56,693 nucleotides of DNA, from the IMG/VR virus record IMGVR_UViG_3300020051_000017, positions 1 through 56,693 of that record. One strand, given 5' to 3'. The position numbers were made by a program, and so were the translations under genes. This stretch comes from a virus. Under the pieces are notes generated by a model. It worked only from the letters and a program-made list of their open reading frames with translations, had not been told where the DNA came from and did not search any database. Each line of letters begins with the position of its first letter. The first letter of the stretch is position 1. Of this stretch, positions 1 to 8,066 are shown in pieces.

Positions 1-154
1 TGCAAGTATTTCCTAGCGCCCAATTAATACTAAGTGTATTTGACTTTCTGTTATAACTTTTAATTACATCAACAGGAAGCTCGCCAGCAGCAACTCTTGT
101 TCTAAAATCGTCACGCTGATCTCCCCACAATGTTATTAAGTTGTTATATTCCAT
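1..154 (-). CDS. Unknown protein, N-terminal part only (cut by window edge)
   Basis: An open frame begins at the ATG at 154-152 and runs off the window after 51 codons without a stop. The protein begins MEYNNLITLWGDQRDDF. The start overlaps the end of the upstream radical SAM gene by 11 bases, the same start/stop overlap seen along the whole operon, and an AAGGG ribosome-binding site lies about 8 bases upstream. I do not recognise the family from this fragment. It is not the N-terminus of another radical SAM paralogue, because the Cys-x-x-Pro-Trp opening is absent. It is probably co-translated with the radical SAM array. Confidence 0.7.
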   Translation of the reverse strand, partial: MEYNNLITLWGDQRDDFRTRVAAGELPVDVIKSYNRKSNTLSINWALGNTC

Positions 155-1553
155 CAAAAATACCCTTCATTTCTGGAAAAGTTTCATAAAAACTATTTCC
201 TCTATGTGCATCGTTGAGTTCTAAGAATTCTTTCATTTCAGGTAGTCGAACACTCCAGTCCTCGCTTTCCATAAATTTTAACATGCCTTCTAAACGACTG
301 ATGCCATAACTTGCTGCGAGCCAATCGTCTTTAGTAACTTTGCCTTTATGCCATTCAGGAATACCTTTTTCCCAGTTAGCTTCCCACCATGGATAAAATT
401 CTTCATACTTTTTGCGACATGCTGCTTTAAATTCTTTAGGCAAGACTTTAACATTAAGATGAGGTGGATGATAAACAAAGTGATAATTTACCGCACCTGC
501 ACCAAACGGCCACATGTTGATTTTCTTGAATCCTTCTTCTAACTTCCAACGAATAAAATCAGGAATGTAATAGATGTTTAATGCTTGTACTGCACATGCA
601 ATTGTAATTTCAGTGTTTGACGGCGTTTGTGTGTCTAAAATGTGAAACACTTCTTTAGTTCGTTCCCATTTACTAGGATAGCGTATATAGTCATTCATTT
701 CGTGTATACTGTCTACACTATAATGGAACCGCACAAGTTTAAACTCTTTCCAGAGATCAAACAAATCTTCACGCCATTCTACACCATTTGAGTTGTAGCG
801 TAATTCAAGGTTTTTAGCATAGCCCATTTTAATAGCATGTTCAAGAATCTCATAGTGTTCTTCAATAATAAGACTTTCGCCGCCAGCAAAATAAATTTGT
901 TGCATGCTTGGCATCTGTTCATAGAACTGTTTCCAAAATGTAGGATTTTGTTTATGCCAATTGTAACTACTACCATTGTAGCTGCCTTTGTCCTGCCATT
1001 GCATTGTTTCTTTTAGACTTGCATTTTCTACAGCAGGAAAGATTGCTTTATAATCTTTGATCCATCCCGAGCTGTCGTGCGGGCTACACATAATACATGC
1101 TAATTGGCACTTAGTTCCGAATCGCAAATCAATATATGCAAGCTGGGGAGGAACACTTCCGTCTTCTTTAGTATCAGCAATTAATTTATCAACATCAACA
1201 CGCTGACTCCAATACTTAGTTTCCCACATACGCTTTGAATTATGTCCAGCAGCTTCTTCTTTGTAGCATTTTAAACAACTAGGCGGTTTTTCTCCTGCAA
1301 GCATTTGCTTACGCACGTTTTTCATATATGTGCTGTTCCAAGCAGTTTCAAAATCGCTTACGTTTAAGTTGTTAGGTTTGCCGTCTTCTGTTTTAAGAAT
1401 ACCAACTTGGCCGCCGTGTTCTTTGTCATTAGTTGCACCTACACTGCTTGCATTTGCAGTACAGCATACTCGCATACTACCATCTGGTCGAGTACTAAGA
1501 TGCACCCACGGCAATAAACAAAATGTGTTAGAGGGTAATTTGTGATCAGACAT
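144..1553 (-). CDS. Radical SAM protein with N-terminal twitch domain (copy 1)
   Basis: This 469-residue protein is a radical SAM enzyme. Near the N-terminus is a Cys-rich segment (C12 in FCLLPWVH, then CC at 30-31, then a CLKC motif) that resembles half of a SPASM domain and could bind an auxiliary iron-sulfur cluster. The radical SAM cluster motif CQLACIMC (CX3CX2C) uses C149, C153 and C156, followed by the SAM-binding GGES stretch (YFAGGESL). The C-terminus carries the tail motif of this paralogue group (RGNSFYETFPEMKGIF). The layout matches what is usually called N-terminal twitch radical SAM; this is family recognition by eye. The start at 1553 overlaps the preceding mini-gene in ATGTCTGA. 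It is the largest of the six copies. The substrate is unknown. Confidence 0.9.
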   Translation of the reverse strand: MSDHKLPSNTFCLLPWVHLSTRPDGSMRVCCTANASSVGATNDKEHGGQVGILKTEDGKPNNLNVSDFETAWNSTYMKNVRKQMLAGEKPPSCLKCYKEEAAGHNSKRMWETKYWSQRVDVDKLIADTKEDGSVPPQLAYIDLRFGTKCQLACIMCSPHDSSGWIKDYKAIFPAVENASLKETMQWQDKGSYNGSSYNWHKQNPTFWKQFYEQMPSMQQIYFAGGESLIIEEHYEILEHAIKMGYAKNLELRYNSNGVEWREDLFDLWKEFKLVRFHYSVDSIHEMNDYIRYPSKWERTKEVFHILDTQTPSNTEITIACAVQALNIYYIPDFIRWKLEEGFKKINMWPFGAGAVNYHFVYHPPHLNVKVLPKEFKAACRKKYEEFYPWWEANWEKGIPEWHKGKVTKDDWLAASYGISRLEGMLKFMESEDWSVRLPEMKEFLELNDAHRGNSFYETFPEMKGIFDGI

Positions 1554-1638
1554 ATTTTTTAAACCTTTTATTTAAATTTAGTAAGTTGGTTTTTCTAATG
1601 TTATCTACTGTATTGTAACATAATGGCGGTTTATTCAT
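1546..1638 (-). pseudogene. 30-residue mini-gene: apparent in-frame deletion remnant of a twitch radical SAM gene (peptide A)
   Basis: The peptide opens MNKPPLCY, matching the opening MIQDKPLCY of the 380-residue radical SAM protein at 6924-8066. It ends RKTNLLNLNKRFKKYV, matching that protein's end RQTNLVDIDERFKDYV. Everything between, including the cluster motif, is missing. The junctions are intact. Its ATG overlaps the SGNH hydrolase stop in ATGAATAA, and its stop overlaps the next gene in ATGTCTGA, just as the 380-residue gene overlaps its neighbour in ATGTCTAA. The simplest reading is that one paralogue lost about 350 codons in frame while translational coupling was kept. It could instead be a functional short peptide. 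An AGAGAG ribosome-binding site precedes the ATG. Confidence 0.7.
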
Positions 1639-2239
1639 TAATTCTCTCTTTGATTTCTTGATAAAGGAGTCGCCCAAACTCTTTATGACCAGCTGGTCCT
1701 GGGTGGCTATTATCCAATGCTTTCGGATGCTCTCGACGTATTTTATTAATACTTGTTCTACACAATTGAACATCATTCCAATTAAAATCGTGTTTATACA
1801 TCCCAGATCCAAAAGCATGAAAATTTAATATGTTTCGTTTAGTTAAAAAATAATGAGCATAATTAAGTCTAGTGTACATGTCTACCTTCATATCATAAAA
1901 ATCATGGACATTGCGGTAAAAAAATCTAGATGTTTTGTCGGTTTGCCAAGCATTAATATGTTTTATACCATCTTCAGTTATAATACAATACCTGTCAAAA
2001 TGAGACCATAATACAACTACCATGTCTTCATCTTGATAATTAAAATTTTGTAGGTTGTATAAAATTTCTTTATTACTTGATCCAGATACTGCACAATTAA
2101 CAAGTTCTCTGTTAAGACGATTTGCAACTTCATTCGGCCATGCAAACTTGCTTGGCAGACTTCCATTATGGCCATTTTCCCAACAATCTTCTAAACCAGT
2201 GCCGTATGTTAAACTGCATCCAAATGTAATTAACCTCAT
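1631..2239 (-). CDS. SGNH/GDSL-type hydrolase-like protein
   Basis: This 202-residue protein has the marks of an SGNH hydrolase, a fold used by esterases, lipases and carbohydrate acetylesterases. Near the start is FGCSLTYG with the likely nucleophile Ser9. In the middle is a GSSNKE segment that could supply the Gly/Asn oxyanion positions. Near the end is DNSHPGPAGH, giving the D-x-x-H pair D176/H179. I chose the ATG at 2239 (MRLITFG) over an upstream TTG because it has a GAAGAG site at good spacing. It sits between two mini-genes inside the radical SAM array and overlaps the one downstream by 8 bases. It has no obvious signal peptide, so it is probably cytoplasmic. A role in deacylating the pathway product is inference. 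Confidence 0.72.
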   Translation of the reverse strand: MRLITFGCSLTYGTGLEDCWENGHNGSLPSKFAWPNEVANRLNRELVNCAVSGSSNKEILYNLQNFNYQDEDMVVVLWSHFDRYCIITEDGIKHINAWQTDKTSRFFYRNVHDFYDMKVDMYTRLNYAHYFLTKRNILNFHAFGSGMYKHDFNWNDVQLCRTSINKIRREHPKALDNSHPGPAGHKEFGRLLYQEIKERINE

Positions 2240-2243
2240 AAAT

Positions 2244-2348
2244 TTACTCTTCAAATAATTCTTTATATTCGGACACTATGTCAAGTATAGTTTGATTTCT
2301 ATTTTTGTCTTTCGATGGTAATTTTCTATCAGCTATATTATTTTTCAT
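2244..2348 (-). pseudogene. 34-residue mini-gene carrying only a radical SAM C-terminal tail (peptide B)
   Basis: The frame starts at the ATG at 2348-2346, overlaps the end of the ATP pyrophosphatase by 11 bases, and ends just ahead of the SGNH gene. Its last 17 residues, NQTILDIVSEYKELFEE, nearly repeat the tail of the 435-residue radical SAM protein (NQNILDIVPEYKGLFNE). The first half (MKNNIADRKLPSKDKNR) is charged and unlike the start of any neighbour. It may be what is left of another radical SAM copy after deletion, or a short coding sequence kept for translational coupling to the next gene. The ribosome-binding site is weak. Confidence 0.6.
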
Positions 2349-3093
2349 AGTTTTTATTTGCCCATTCTCTTTCGTAACACCACCAACATATAGGAGATGT
2401 CTTACAAGTTGTTGTAAAATTATCTGTTGCTTCTCTAAGTCCTTCGCAGCTTCTTGTAATAGATAACATATCTTGCAAAATGCCAAATCGATCTGCTAAG
2501 GAAAATACTATTCTTTTATCAAAATTTCTAAAAGGTTCTATTTCATGACCAAACTGTTTAGTGTTATGATACACTGACCTTGAATTAGCTATTGCTCCAA
2601 TTATTAGAGGTACTTGTCTATTTTTTTCAGGATTATGTTTTTCTTCGCCTATATGTACATCTGGATTTTTTGTTACTCCGTTATACGAAACAACATCAGT
2701 GTCTAAATTATAATCTTTAATAATTTTTAATAATAACTCATCCTGTGCGTTACTATAAATTTTTCCAGTATCGTTATCTAACCACCAATTGTCAACGTCG
2801 AGTCGTTGTGTAGGTTTTACATCTAAATTAGGAAATTTGTCTTTGACATAATCTAATATAGTGTCAACTACAGGATACGGATTTGCTTTATCCATAGCTG
2901 GATCATTATTAGGATTGTTTATCTTTCTCACAGTTAAAGGATAAATCGACGGTGATAAGTTATTTTCGTTCAACAGAAATGCAATAGTGTATAACATTAC
3001 TGCACTATCAAATCCGCCACTTAGCCGTACGATTATATTAGAACAATCAAGTTTAAAGGCCACCTTTCCATAAGCAGTTTTATAAAAATTCAT
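2338..3093 (-). CDS. PP-loop ATP pyrophosphatase (QueC/asparagine-synthase-like)
   Basis: This is a 251-residue N-type ATP pyrophosphatase. The PP-loop SGGFDS lies at residues 25-30, a nucleotide-binding signature of enzymes that adenylate a carboxylate or amide before nucleophilic attack (QueC, asparagine synthetase, GMP synthetase families). Near the C-terminus a cysteine set (an SC, then CKTSPICWWC followed by ER) resembles the zinc site of QueC, with different spacing. I chose the ATG at 3093 over an upstream TTG at 3120: it has an AAAGGA site 7 bases upstream and overlaps the previous stop by 14 bases, like the rest of the operon. It is the only obviously ATP-consuming enzyme in the array. 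No FolE, QueD or QueE partner is seen nearby, so a deazaguanine role is not supported. Confidence 0.8.
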   Translation of the reverse strand: MNFYKTAYGKVAFKLDCSNIIVRLSGGFDSAVMLYTIAFLLNENNLSPSIYPLTVRKINNPNNDPAMDKANPYPVVDTILDYVKDKFPNLDVKPTQRLDVDNWWLDNDTGKIYSNAQDELLLKIIKDYNLDTDVVSYNGVTKNPDVHIGEEKHNPEKNRQVPLIIGAIANSRSVYHNTKQFGHEIEPFRNFDKRIVFSLADRFGILQDMLSITRSCEGLREATDNFTTTCKTSPICWWCYEREWANKNYEK

Positions 3094-4387
3094 TAAATAA
3101 TCCTTTATATTCTGGAACAATATCCAAAATATTTTGGTTTCTTAAATTGTCTAATTTAACTGTGTAATCAATAAAGTTTGACAATTTGTCGCTTTCGTCT
3201 TTCCCTTGCATGTAGTTACTTATACTATCAAGTATCTTGCAAGCACGTTTATTGGTAGCATCGTCAAAATTATCAAATGTTGTCTTACATTTTTCATAAT
3301 GTGCAACTATGTCATCTTTAATATCCTGAGGCAATACTCTTACACTGCTGTACCAAGGCTTGTGACACATATGATGTGACATAATTTTAATATTCTTTCC
3401 TGCTCCTATGCGTTTGAATTCTTGTTTGACTATCCAGTTAATAAATTCTGGAATGTGATATACGTTTAAGTTTGTAACAGTACACGCTATCCAAGCATCT
3501 ACATTAGGAAGAGTATCAACTATTTTTAAATTCTTTTCTATTGCACTCCATTTAGCAGGGTAACGTTGGTATTCTAATACTTTCCCCATACCGTCGATGC
3601 TTGCACCAATTTTTATTCTTTTAAACTTTTCCCATAACACTAATACCTTAGTAGGAATGTTAGTTAAATTAGTATTGTATTCTATAGTTATGCGATGAGC
3701 ATTATTACTATCAATACACTTTTGTAAAAACTCATAATGGCGTTCTATCATTAGAGGTTCGCCACCTGCCATGTAAACATGTTCAATGTTTTTTATGTTC
3801 GATTCAATATGTTCCCAGAAAGTTGTACTATAGTGCCAATCATACGCATCTGTAACCCATCTGCCATTCTCATTTTTCTCAAGTGTAACCTTGCCATGTG
3901 TGTCATCCCATTTATTACCGTACATGTTAACCCAGTCTTTATACCAAGTATGGCTATCTTCAGGGCCGCACATTCGACAAGCTAAATTACATAAATTTCC
4001 AAAGCGTAAATCGTAATACACTAACGGATTTTTATCAATATTAATTTCTCCGTCTACTGTTGTCGAATCAATAATTGAATCAATTGATGTATTCCATATA
4101 TCATTTTCGTACATCCGTCTACTTCTTAGTCCGCTCTCTTCTTCTTGTTGACAGCGTGTACAATCGGGGTGCCATTTGCCTTCAAGCATTGTCTTGCGAA
4201 CGTCTTTAATCAATGCTGCATTGCGGGCTTCGTCTAAAGAATCTGAACCTGCGTTATAAGGAACGCCATTGTCTTTCTTTAATGTACCACGGCCGGGTGT
4301 AGAGTTCATTTGACAGCAGACTCTTACTGTTCCGTTATTTTGTACTGCTTGAAAGTTCCAAGGAATAGGACAAAATGTTTTAGGCAT
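3080..4387 (-). CDS. Radical SAM protein with N-terminal twitch domain (copy 2)
   Basis: This 435-residue protein has the same plan as the other five paralogues. It has an N-terminal Cys region (FCPIPWNF, then VRVCC, then DCTRCQQEE), the radical SAM motif CNLACRMC at C133, C137 and C140, the SAM-binding segment YMAGGEPLM, and the tail LRNQNILDIVPEYKGLF. That tail is almost duplicated by the mini-gene at 2244-2348. The start at 4387 overlaps the end of copy 3 by 8 bases, and the end overlaps the ATP pyrophosphatase by 14 bases. All cysteines expected for a radical SAM cluster and one possible auxiliary cluster are present, so the enzyme looks intact. The substrate is unknown. Confidence 0.9.
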   Translation of the reverse strand: MPKTFCPIPWNFQAVQNNGTVRVCCQMNSTPGRGTLKKDNGVPYNAGSDSLDEARNAALIKDVRKTMLEGKWHPDCTRCQQEEESGLRSRRMYENDIWNTSIDSIIDSTTVDGEINIDKNPLVYYDLRFGNLCNLACRMCGPEDSHTWYKDWVNMYGNKWDDTHGKVTLEKNENGRWVTDAYDWHYSTTFWEHIESNIKNIEHVYMAGGEPLMIERHYEFLQKCIDSNNAHRITIEYNTNLTNIPTKVLVLWEKFKRIKIGASIDGMGKVLEYQRYPAKWSAIEKNLKIVDTLPNVDAWIACTVTNLNVYHIPEFINWIVKQEFKRIGAGKNIKIMSHHMCHKPWYSSVRVLPQDIKDDIVAHYEKCKTTFDNFDDATNKRACKILDSISNYMQGKDESDKLSNFIDYTVKLDNLRNQNILDIVPEYKGLFNEFL

Positions 4388-5660
4388 TCCAATATTCCTT
4401 AAATTCAGGATAGTAATCTAATACATTTGTATTGTTATACGCATCTTGAACTTGCATATTGCGAATAAAAGAGTCCCAATCTTTATCATATAGGTCTTTT
4501 GCATTCATATAATTAATTAATTTTTTTCCTATCACAGGAATTCTACGCTGATAGTAGTCTATTAAAGAATGCTTTTGCGTATATTGCAGTGCAATTGTTT
4601 CTAAATTTTCAATAAACTCATTGTACTCTTGAGTAATTTGTTCTTTAAGTGCTTTAGGCAATATTCTCGGATTTAATGATGACGGATATTGCACTAAACT
4701 TGCATGTACTCTAACATTAAGTTGCATAAAGTATTTAAATACGTCAACAATTCTCGTCATATTTAATACACTGGTAGTACATGTTGCTTGCAAGAATACA
4801 TTATCAAGTGTTTTGTTTATTTGTTTAATGTTTTCTTCAACTTTATCAATGTTTCCGTTAACTCGAATATACGGATATATGTCAGGTGTAGCATCAATAC
4901 TAACTAACACTCCTACATTTTTAAATTTTTTCCATAACGGCAATACGTTATTACCTTTATGTTCTAATGTCGATAAGTTGCTGTTGTAGTTTAATACAAT
5001 ATTTTCTGCATAGTCTTCTAAACCTTCTAAAAATTTATAATGTTTTTCATGATATAAAGGTTCGCCGCCTGTGATTAGAATTTCTTGTAAGTGAGGTGCT
5101 AATATTTCTATTTCATCAATAATGTCAGTATTCAATTTTACAGAAGGTTTATTAGAATCCTTAACTAATTCGGCCATTTCAGGAGACCTTGCTGCTGCTT
5201 TACTCCATAATGAACTGTATACTGGGCTGCAATGCCTACACATTAGATTGCAAGTATTATCAAACCGTATTTCAACACTTTTTAGTTGTTCAATTGAGTA
5301 CGAAAAATCATCATTAATAGTACTTCTAACATAAGTTTCTAATTGCTTAGGCACTACATCATTTTTTGATTCGTTAAATACAATTTGATCATTTTCAATT
5401 TTCCAAGATTGTAGGGTTTCCTGTCTTGTACTCATTACTCCGCTCGATTCTAAGTCCCAACAGCTTCTGCATCCTTCTGATTTAATACCCGAAAGTAATT
5501 CTTGTCTTAACTTTTTTGTTTCATCGTTATTGAAAATTTCAGTTAATGAAGATGTTGTGCTGTTTCCAAGTGTAGTCTGGCCGCGCCAACATGCACACAC
5601 TCTTCCTTCGTGTTTTAAATTTTGATGTACAAACGGCATTATACAAAACGTATCACTCAT
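4380..5660 (-). CDS. Radical SAM protein with N-terminal twitch domain (copy 3)
   Basis: A 426-residue paralogue. The N-terminal signature is modified: FCIMPFVHQNL is followed by VCACW rather than the usual CC pair, and then by GCRSCWDLE. The radical SAM motif CNLMCRHC uses C137, C141 and C144, and LITGGEPLY supplies the SAM contact. The C-terminal tail is NNTNVLDYYPEFKEYW. It overlaps copy 4 by 4 bases (5657-5660) and copy 2 by 8 bases. The altered cysteine spacing at the N-terminus suggests that the auxiliary cluster, if present, is ligated differently from copies 1, 2 and 4. Function beyond the superfamily cannot be assigned. Confidence 0.9.
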   Translation of the reverse strand: MSDTFCIMPFVHQNLKHEGRVCACWRGQTTLGNSTTSSLTEIFNNDETKKLRQELLSGIKSEGCRSCWDLESSGVMSTRQETLQSWKIENDQIVFNESKNDVVPKQLETYVRSTINDDFSYSIEQLKSVEIRFDNTCNLMCRHCSPVYSSLWSKAAARSPEMAELVKDSNKPSVKLNTDIIDEIEILAPHLQEILITGGEPLYHEKHYKFLEGLEDYAENIVLNYNSNLSTLEHKGNNVLPLWKKFKNVGVLVSIDATPDIYPYIRVNGNIDKVEENIKQINKTLDNVFLQATCTTSVLNMTRIVDVFKYFMQLNVRVHASLVQYPSSLNPRILPKALKEQITQEYNEFIENLETIALQYTQKHSLIDYYQRRIPVIGKKLINYMNAKDLYDKDWDSFIRNMQVQDAYNNTNVLDYYPEFKEYWNA

Positions 5661-6931
5661 TTAATATTTCCTTTAATTTCATTGTACTTATATCCTAAAT
5701 TTTTCTCTAAGTATTGATATAACTCAGGAATTTGTTTTTCTAAACTTTGAGATCTTAATAAATCTACATCTTTGGTATATTTTATAAACACATCTGTTTC
5801 TTTATTTGAAGTACTACCATTTAAATATTGTATAATCTTGTTGTGATGTCTCCTAATAATCTTTTGTTCGTTGATAGGTCTATTGATACTATCTATATAC
5901 GATTTAAACTTTTCAACTATTAAATGTTTAGCAGGTAATATATCTATCGCAATGTAACTTGGTGAATATACCGTGTTCATAACAACTTTTCCCGGACCAT
6001 CATTAATTGTAATTAATCCTTTATTTGAACGTTGATCTATCCAATATTCTAATAACGTGGACATATTAAAAATATTATATGCGCAAAGTGTAGGTGTTAA
6101 TATAACTGCAACATTATCATGATTACATTCAAAATCTAACCAACTATCAATGCTCGATTGTACATCTAGCCAATTTGAATTTTGTCTTACATAATCATTA
6201 ACTTCACCAGTGCCGTCGATTGACATCCATATTTCTGCTTTTTTAAATTTAGCTAATGTAGACATTAATTTTTCTTTCGGAGACCAACTTGAGTTTGTAA
6301 AGATTTCAAGAGTAATTTGTTTATGGTGCCCGCCTTCTATTATAACATCTAAGAATTTTACAAAATCAGGGTGTAGCATAGGTTCGCCACCTGTAAATTT
6401 TATATGCACTGTGTTTTTAAAATCTTCAGGCTTCCAATTAAATCCTATATTAAATCGTTGAGAATACAATTCTCTATCGGGATAGTGTTTTACTAATTCC
6501 TTATCATCTTCAAACCAAGATGTTGATAGTTGAGAATTGCAAGTACGGCATGCTAAATTACAATAATTACCAAATGTAACTTCAAGAAATTTTAATGAAA
6601 TAGTGTCTTCGTTTACAGTAGAATCAACATTGTAATCATCATTATATCCTGTTCGCATACTTTGATTTGTAATTAAATCTTCTTTGTAGCATTTTGCACA
6701 CCCTGACAATTTTTCTCCATTTAGCATAGCCTGTCGTAATTGTTCGAACGGCTGTGATGCTAAAATGTCGTCAACATTTTTAAAATCACTTAATTTTTTA
6801 TTAGAAAAATCAATAAATTTATCTTCGCCTGTATCATGCATGAGAAATCGGCAACACGGTTTAACTAATCCGTTTGGTTTTACTGAAAAATGCATCCACG
6901 GAAGTACACACAATGTATCCTTTTTAGACAT
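5657..6931 (-). CDS. Radical SAM protein with N-terminal twitch domain (copy 4)
   Basis: A 424-residue paralogue starting MSKKDTLCVLPWMHF, followed by VKPCC and GCAKCYKED. The radical SAM motif CNLACRTC is at C124, C128 and C131, and the SAM-binding motif is KFTGGEPML. The C-terminal tail (RSQSLEKQIPELYQYL) is the most divergent of the group and carries an extra basic extension of about 15 residues. The start overlaps the end of the 380-residue copy in ATGTCTAA. This junction is nearly identical to that between peptide A and copy 1, which supports a history of tandem duplication. Confidence 0.9.
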   Translation of the reverse strand: MSKKDTLCVLPWMHFSVKPNGLVKPCCRFLMHDTGEDKFIDFSNKKLSDFKNVDDILASQPFEQLRQAMLNGEKLSGCAKCYKEDLITNQSMRTGYNDDYNVDSTVNEDTISLKFLEVTFGNYCNLACRTCNSQLSTSWFEDDKELVKHYPDRELYSQRFNIGFNWKPEDFKNTVHIKFTGGEPMLHPDFVKFLDVIIEGGHHKQITLEIFTNSSWSPKEKLMSTLAKFKKAEIWMSIDGTGEVNDYVRQNSNWLDVQSSIDSWLDFECNHDNVAVILTPTLCAYNIFNMSTLLEYWIDQRSNKGLITINDGPGKVVMNTVYSPSYIAIDILPAKHLIVEKFKSYIDSINRPINEQKIIRRHHNKIIQYLNGSTSNKETDVFIKYTKDVDLLRSQSLEKQIPELYQYLEKNLGYKYNEIKGNIK

Positions 6932-8066
6932 AATCTTTAAACCTCTCGTCGATATCTACTAAGTTAGTTTGGCGGACAGCATCTAAACTGTTATTAAATT
7001 CTTTAAATGCATTATACGCTTCCTCACTGTAGCTAACAGAATTAAGAAGCGACATAATATCATTTACATCATAATTATTATTATTTCCCCAAGCAGTTAT
7101 ATCAGCTTTTGCTTGCTCAAGATGTGCAGGAAGTACTGCACTTACTTCTGAAGTATAAGATTCACTTAGATCAAACATGGTACCAAAACTGTATCCGTTA
7201 TCTTGTAATTCTTTAAACCAAGCCAACAAGTCAGTTATATGAAATATATTATATGGCATTAATACAATGTTAAAACCGTAATGTTTTGCCATGTCCTTTT
7301 TAAATATTTCTTCAATAGTTTTCTTTGTTTTGCTCCAATTTGCATTTGTTCTAACATATTCATAAGCTGCGCCAACAGCATCAATACTAAAGACTACATG
7401 GATGTCATCAAATTGTTCCATTATCTTTCTAAATTTAGAATTAAGATTTGTACCATTAGTAGTAAAGCGCAATGATGGCAATTCAGTATAATTTTCTAAA
7501 ATTGCCTCAAGAAATTCTACAACTAACGGATCAATAGTAGGTTCTCCACCTAATATTTTAATCTGTTTTAATTGTATAGAACTTGTAAAATTTTTAAACT
7601 CGTCAAAGTTTTTTACAATTTTCTCCGGAGCAGTAAACCATTTTTGTAAATGAGCGTGTTGTTGAAATTCAGTAGTTATTTGACTACTTGCATTAGGCAC
7701 ACACATTCTGCATTTTAAGTTACAATGATTGCTGGGACGGTAGTCTAAAAACATTGGGCCCTTTGTTGTATTACCAAATTCAATATCAAGCTCTACATCA
7801 ACTTTGCTGAAATGTTTATCCCATATCCATGTTTCGTCTTTAAGATTTTTTTCTACCTTATTTTTACAAAACTTACACTTATCAGGCCACTGCTGTGCAA
7901 GAAGTTGTTTGCGCATATCTTGCATCTCGTCACTTACCCAGTACTCATCAGGAGTAAGTGTTTTATACTTTTCTTTTTTAGCTACACAACAGGGTGCATA
8001 CTCATTATAGCCTGTCGAATACATTCCAATAAACGGAGCGTAGCATAGTGGCTTATCTTGGATCAT
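6924..8066 (-). CDS. Radical SAM protein with N-terminal twitch domain (copy 5)
   Basis: The shortest of the six paralogues (380 residues). It opens MIQDKPLCYAPFIGM followed by YAPCC, and a CKFC pair follows. The radical SAM motif CNLKCRMC lies at C115, C119 and C122, with KILGGEPTID as the SAM-binding segment. The tail is RQTNLVDIDERFKDYV. Both ends match the 30-residue mini-gene at 1546-1638, so this gene or a lost sister copy is the likely parent of that remnant. The start overlaps the stop of copy 6 by 14 bases. The product should be a cytoplasmic iron-sulfur enzyme; the substrate is unknown. Confidence 0.9.
   Translation of the reverse strand: MIQDKPLCYAPFIGMYSTGYNEYAPCCVAKKEKYKTLTPDEYWVSDEMQDMRKQLLAQQWPDKCKFCKNKVEKNLKDETWIWDKHFSKVDVELDIEFGNTTKGPMFLDYRPSNHCNLKCRMCVPNASSQITTEFQQHAHLQKWFTAPEKIVKNFDEFKNFTSSIQLKQIKILGGEPTIDPLVVEFLEAILENYTELPSLRFTTNGTNLNSKFRKIMEQFDDIHVVFSIDAVGAAYEYVRTNANWSKTKKTIEEIFKKDMAKHYGFNIVLMPYNIFHITDLLAWFKELQDNGYSFGTMFDLSESYTSEVSAVLPAHLEQAKADITAWGNNNNYDVNDIMSLLNSVSYSEEAYNAFKEFNNSLDAVRQTNLVDIDERFKDYV

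Noticed and set aside
1546-2348. The mini-genes could be sequencing frameshifts that break full-length radical SAM genes
   Set aside because: The spaces between the mini-genes and neighbours are filled by other intact genes, no missing radical SAM core is found in another frame nearby, and peptide A joins its two ends in frame.
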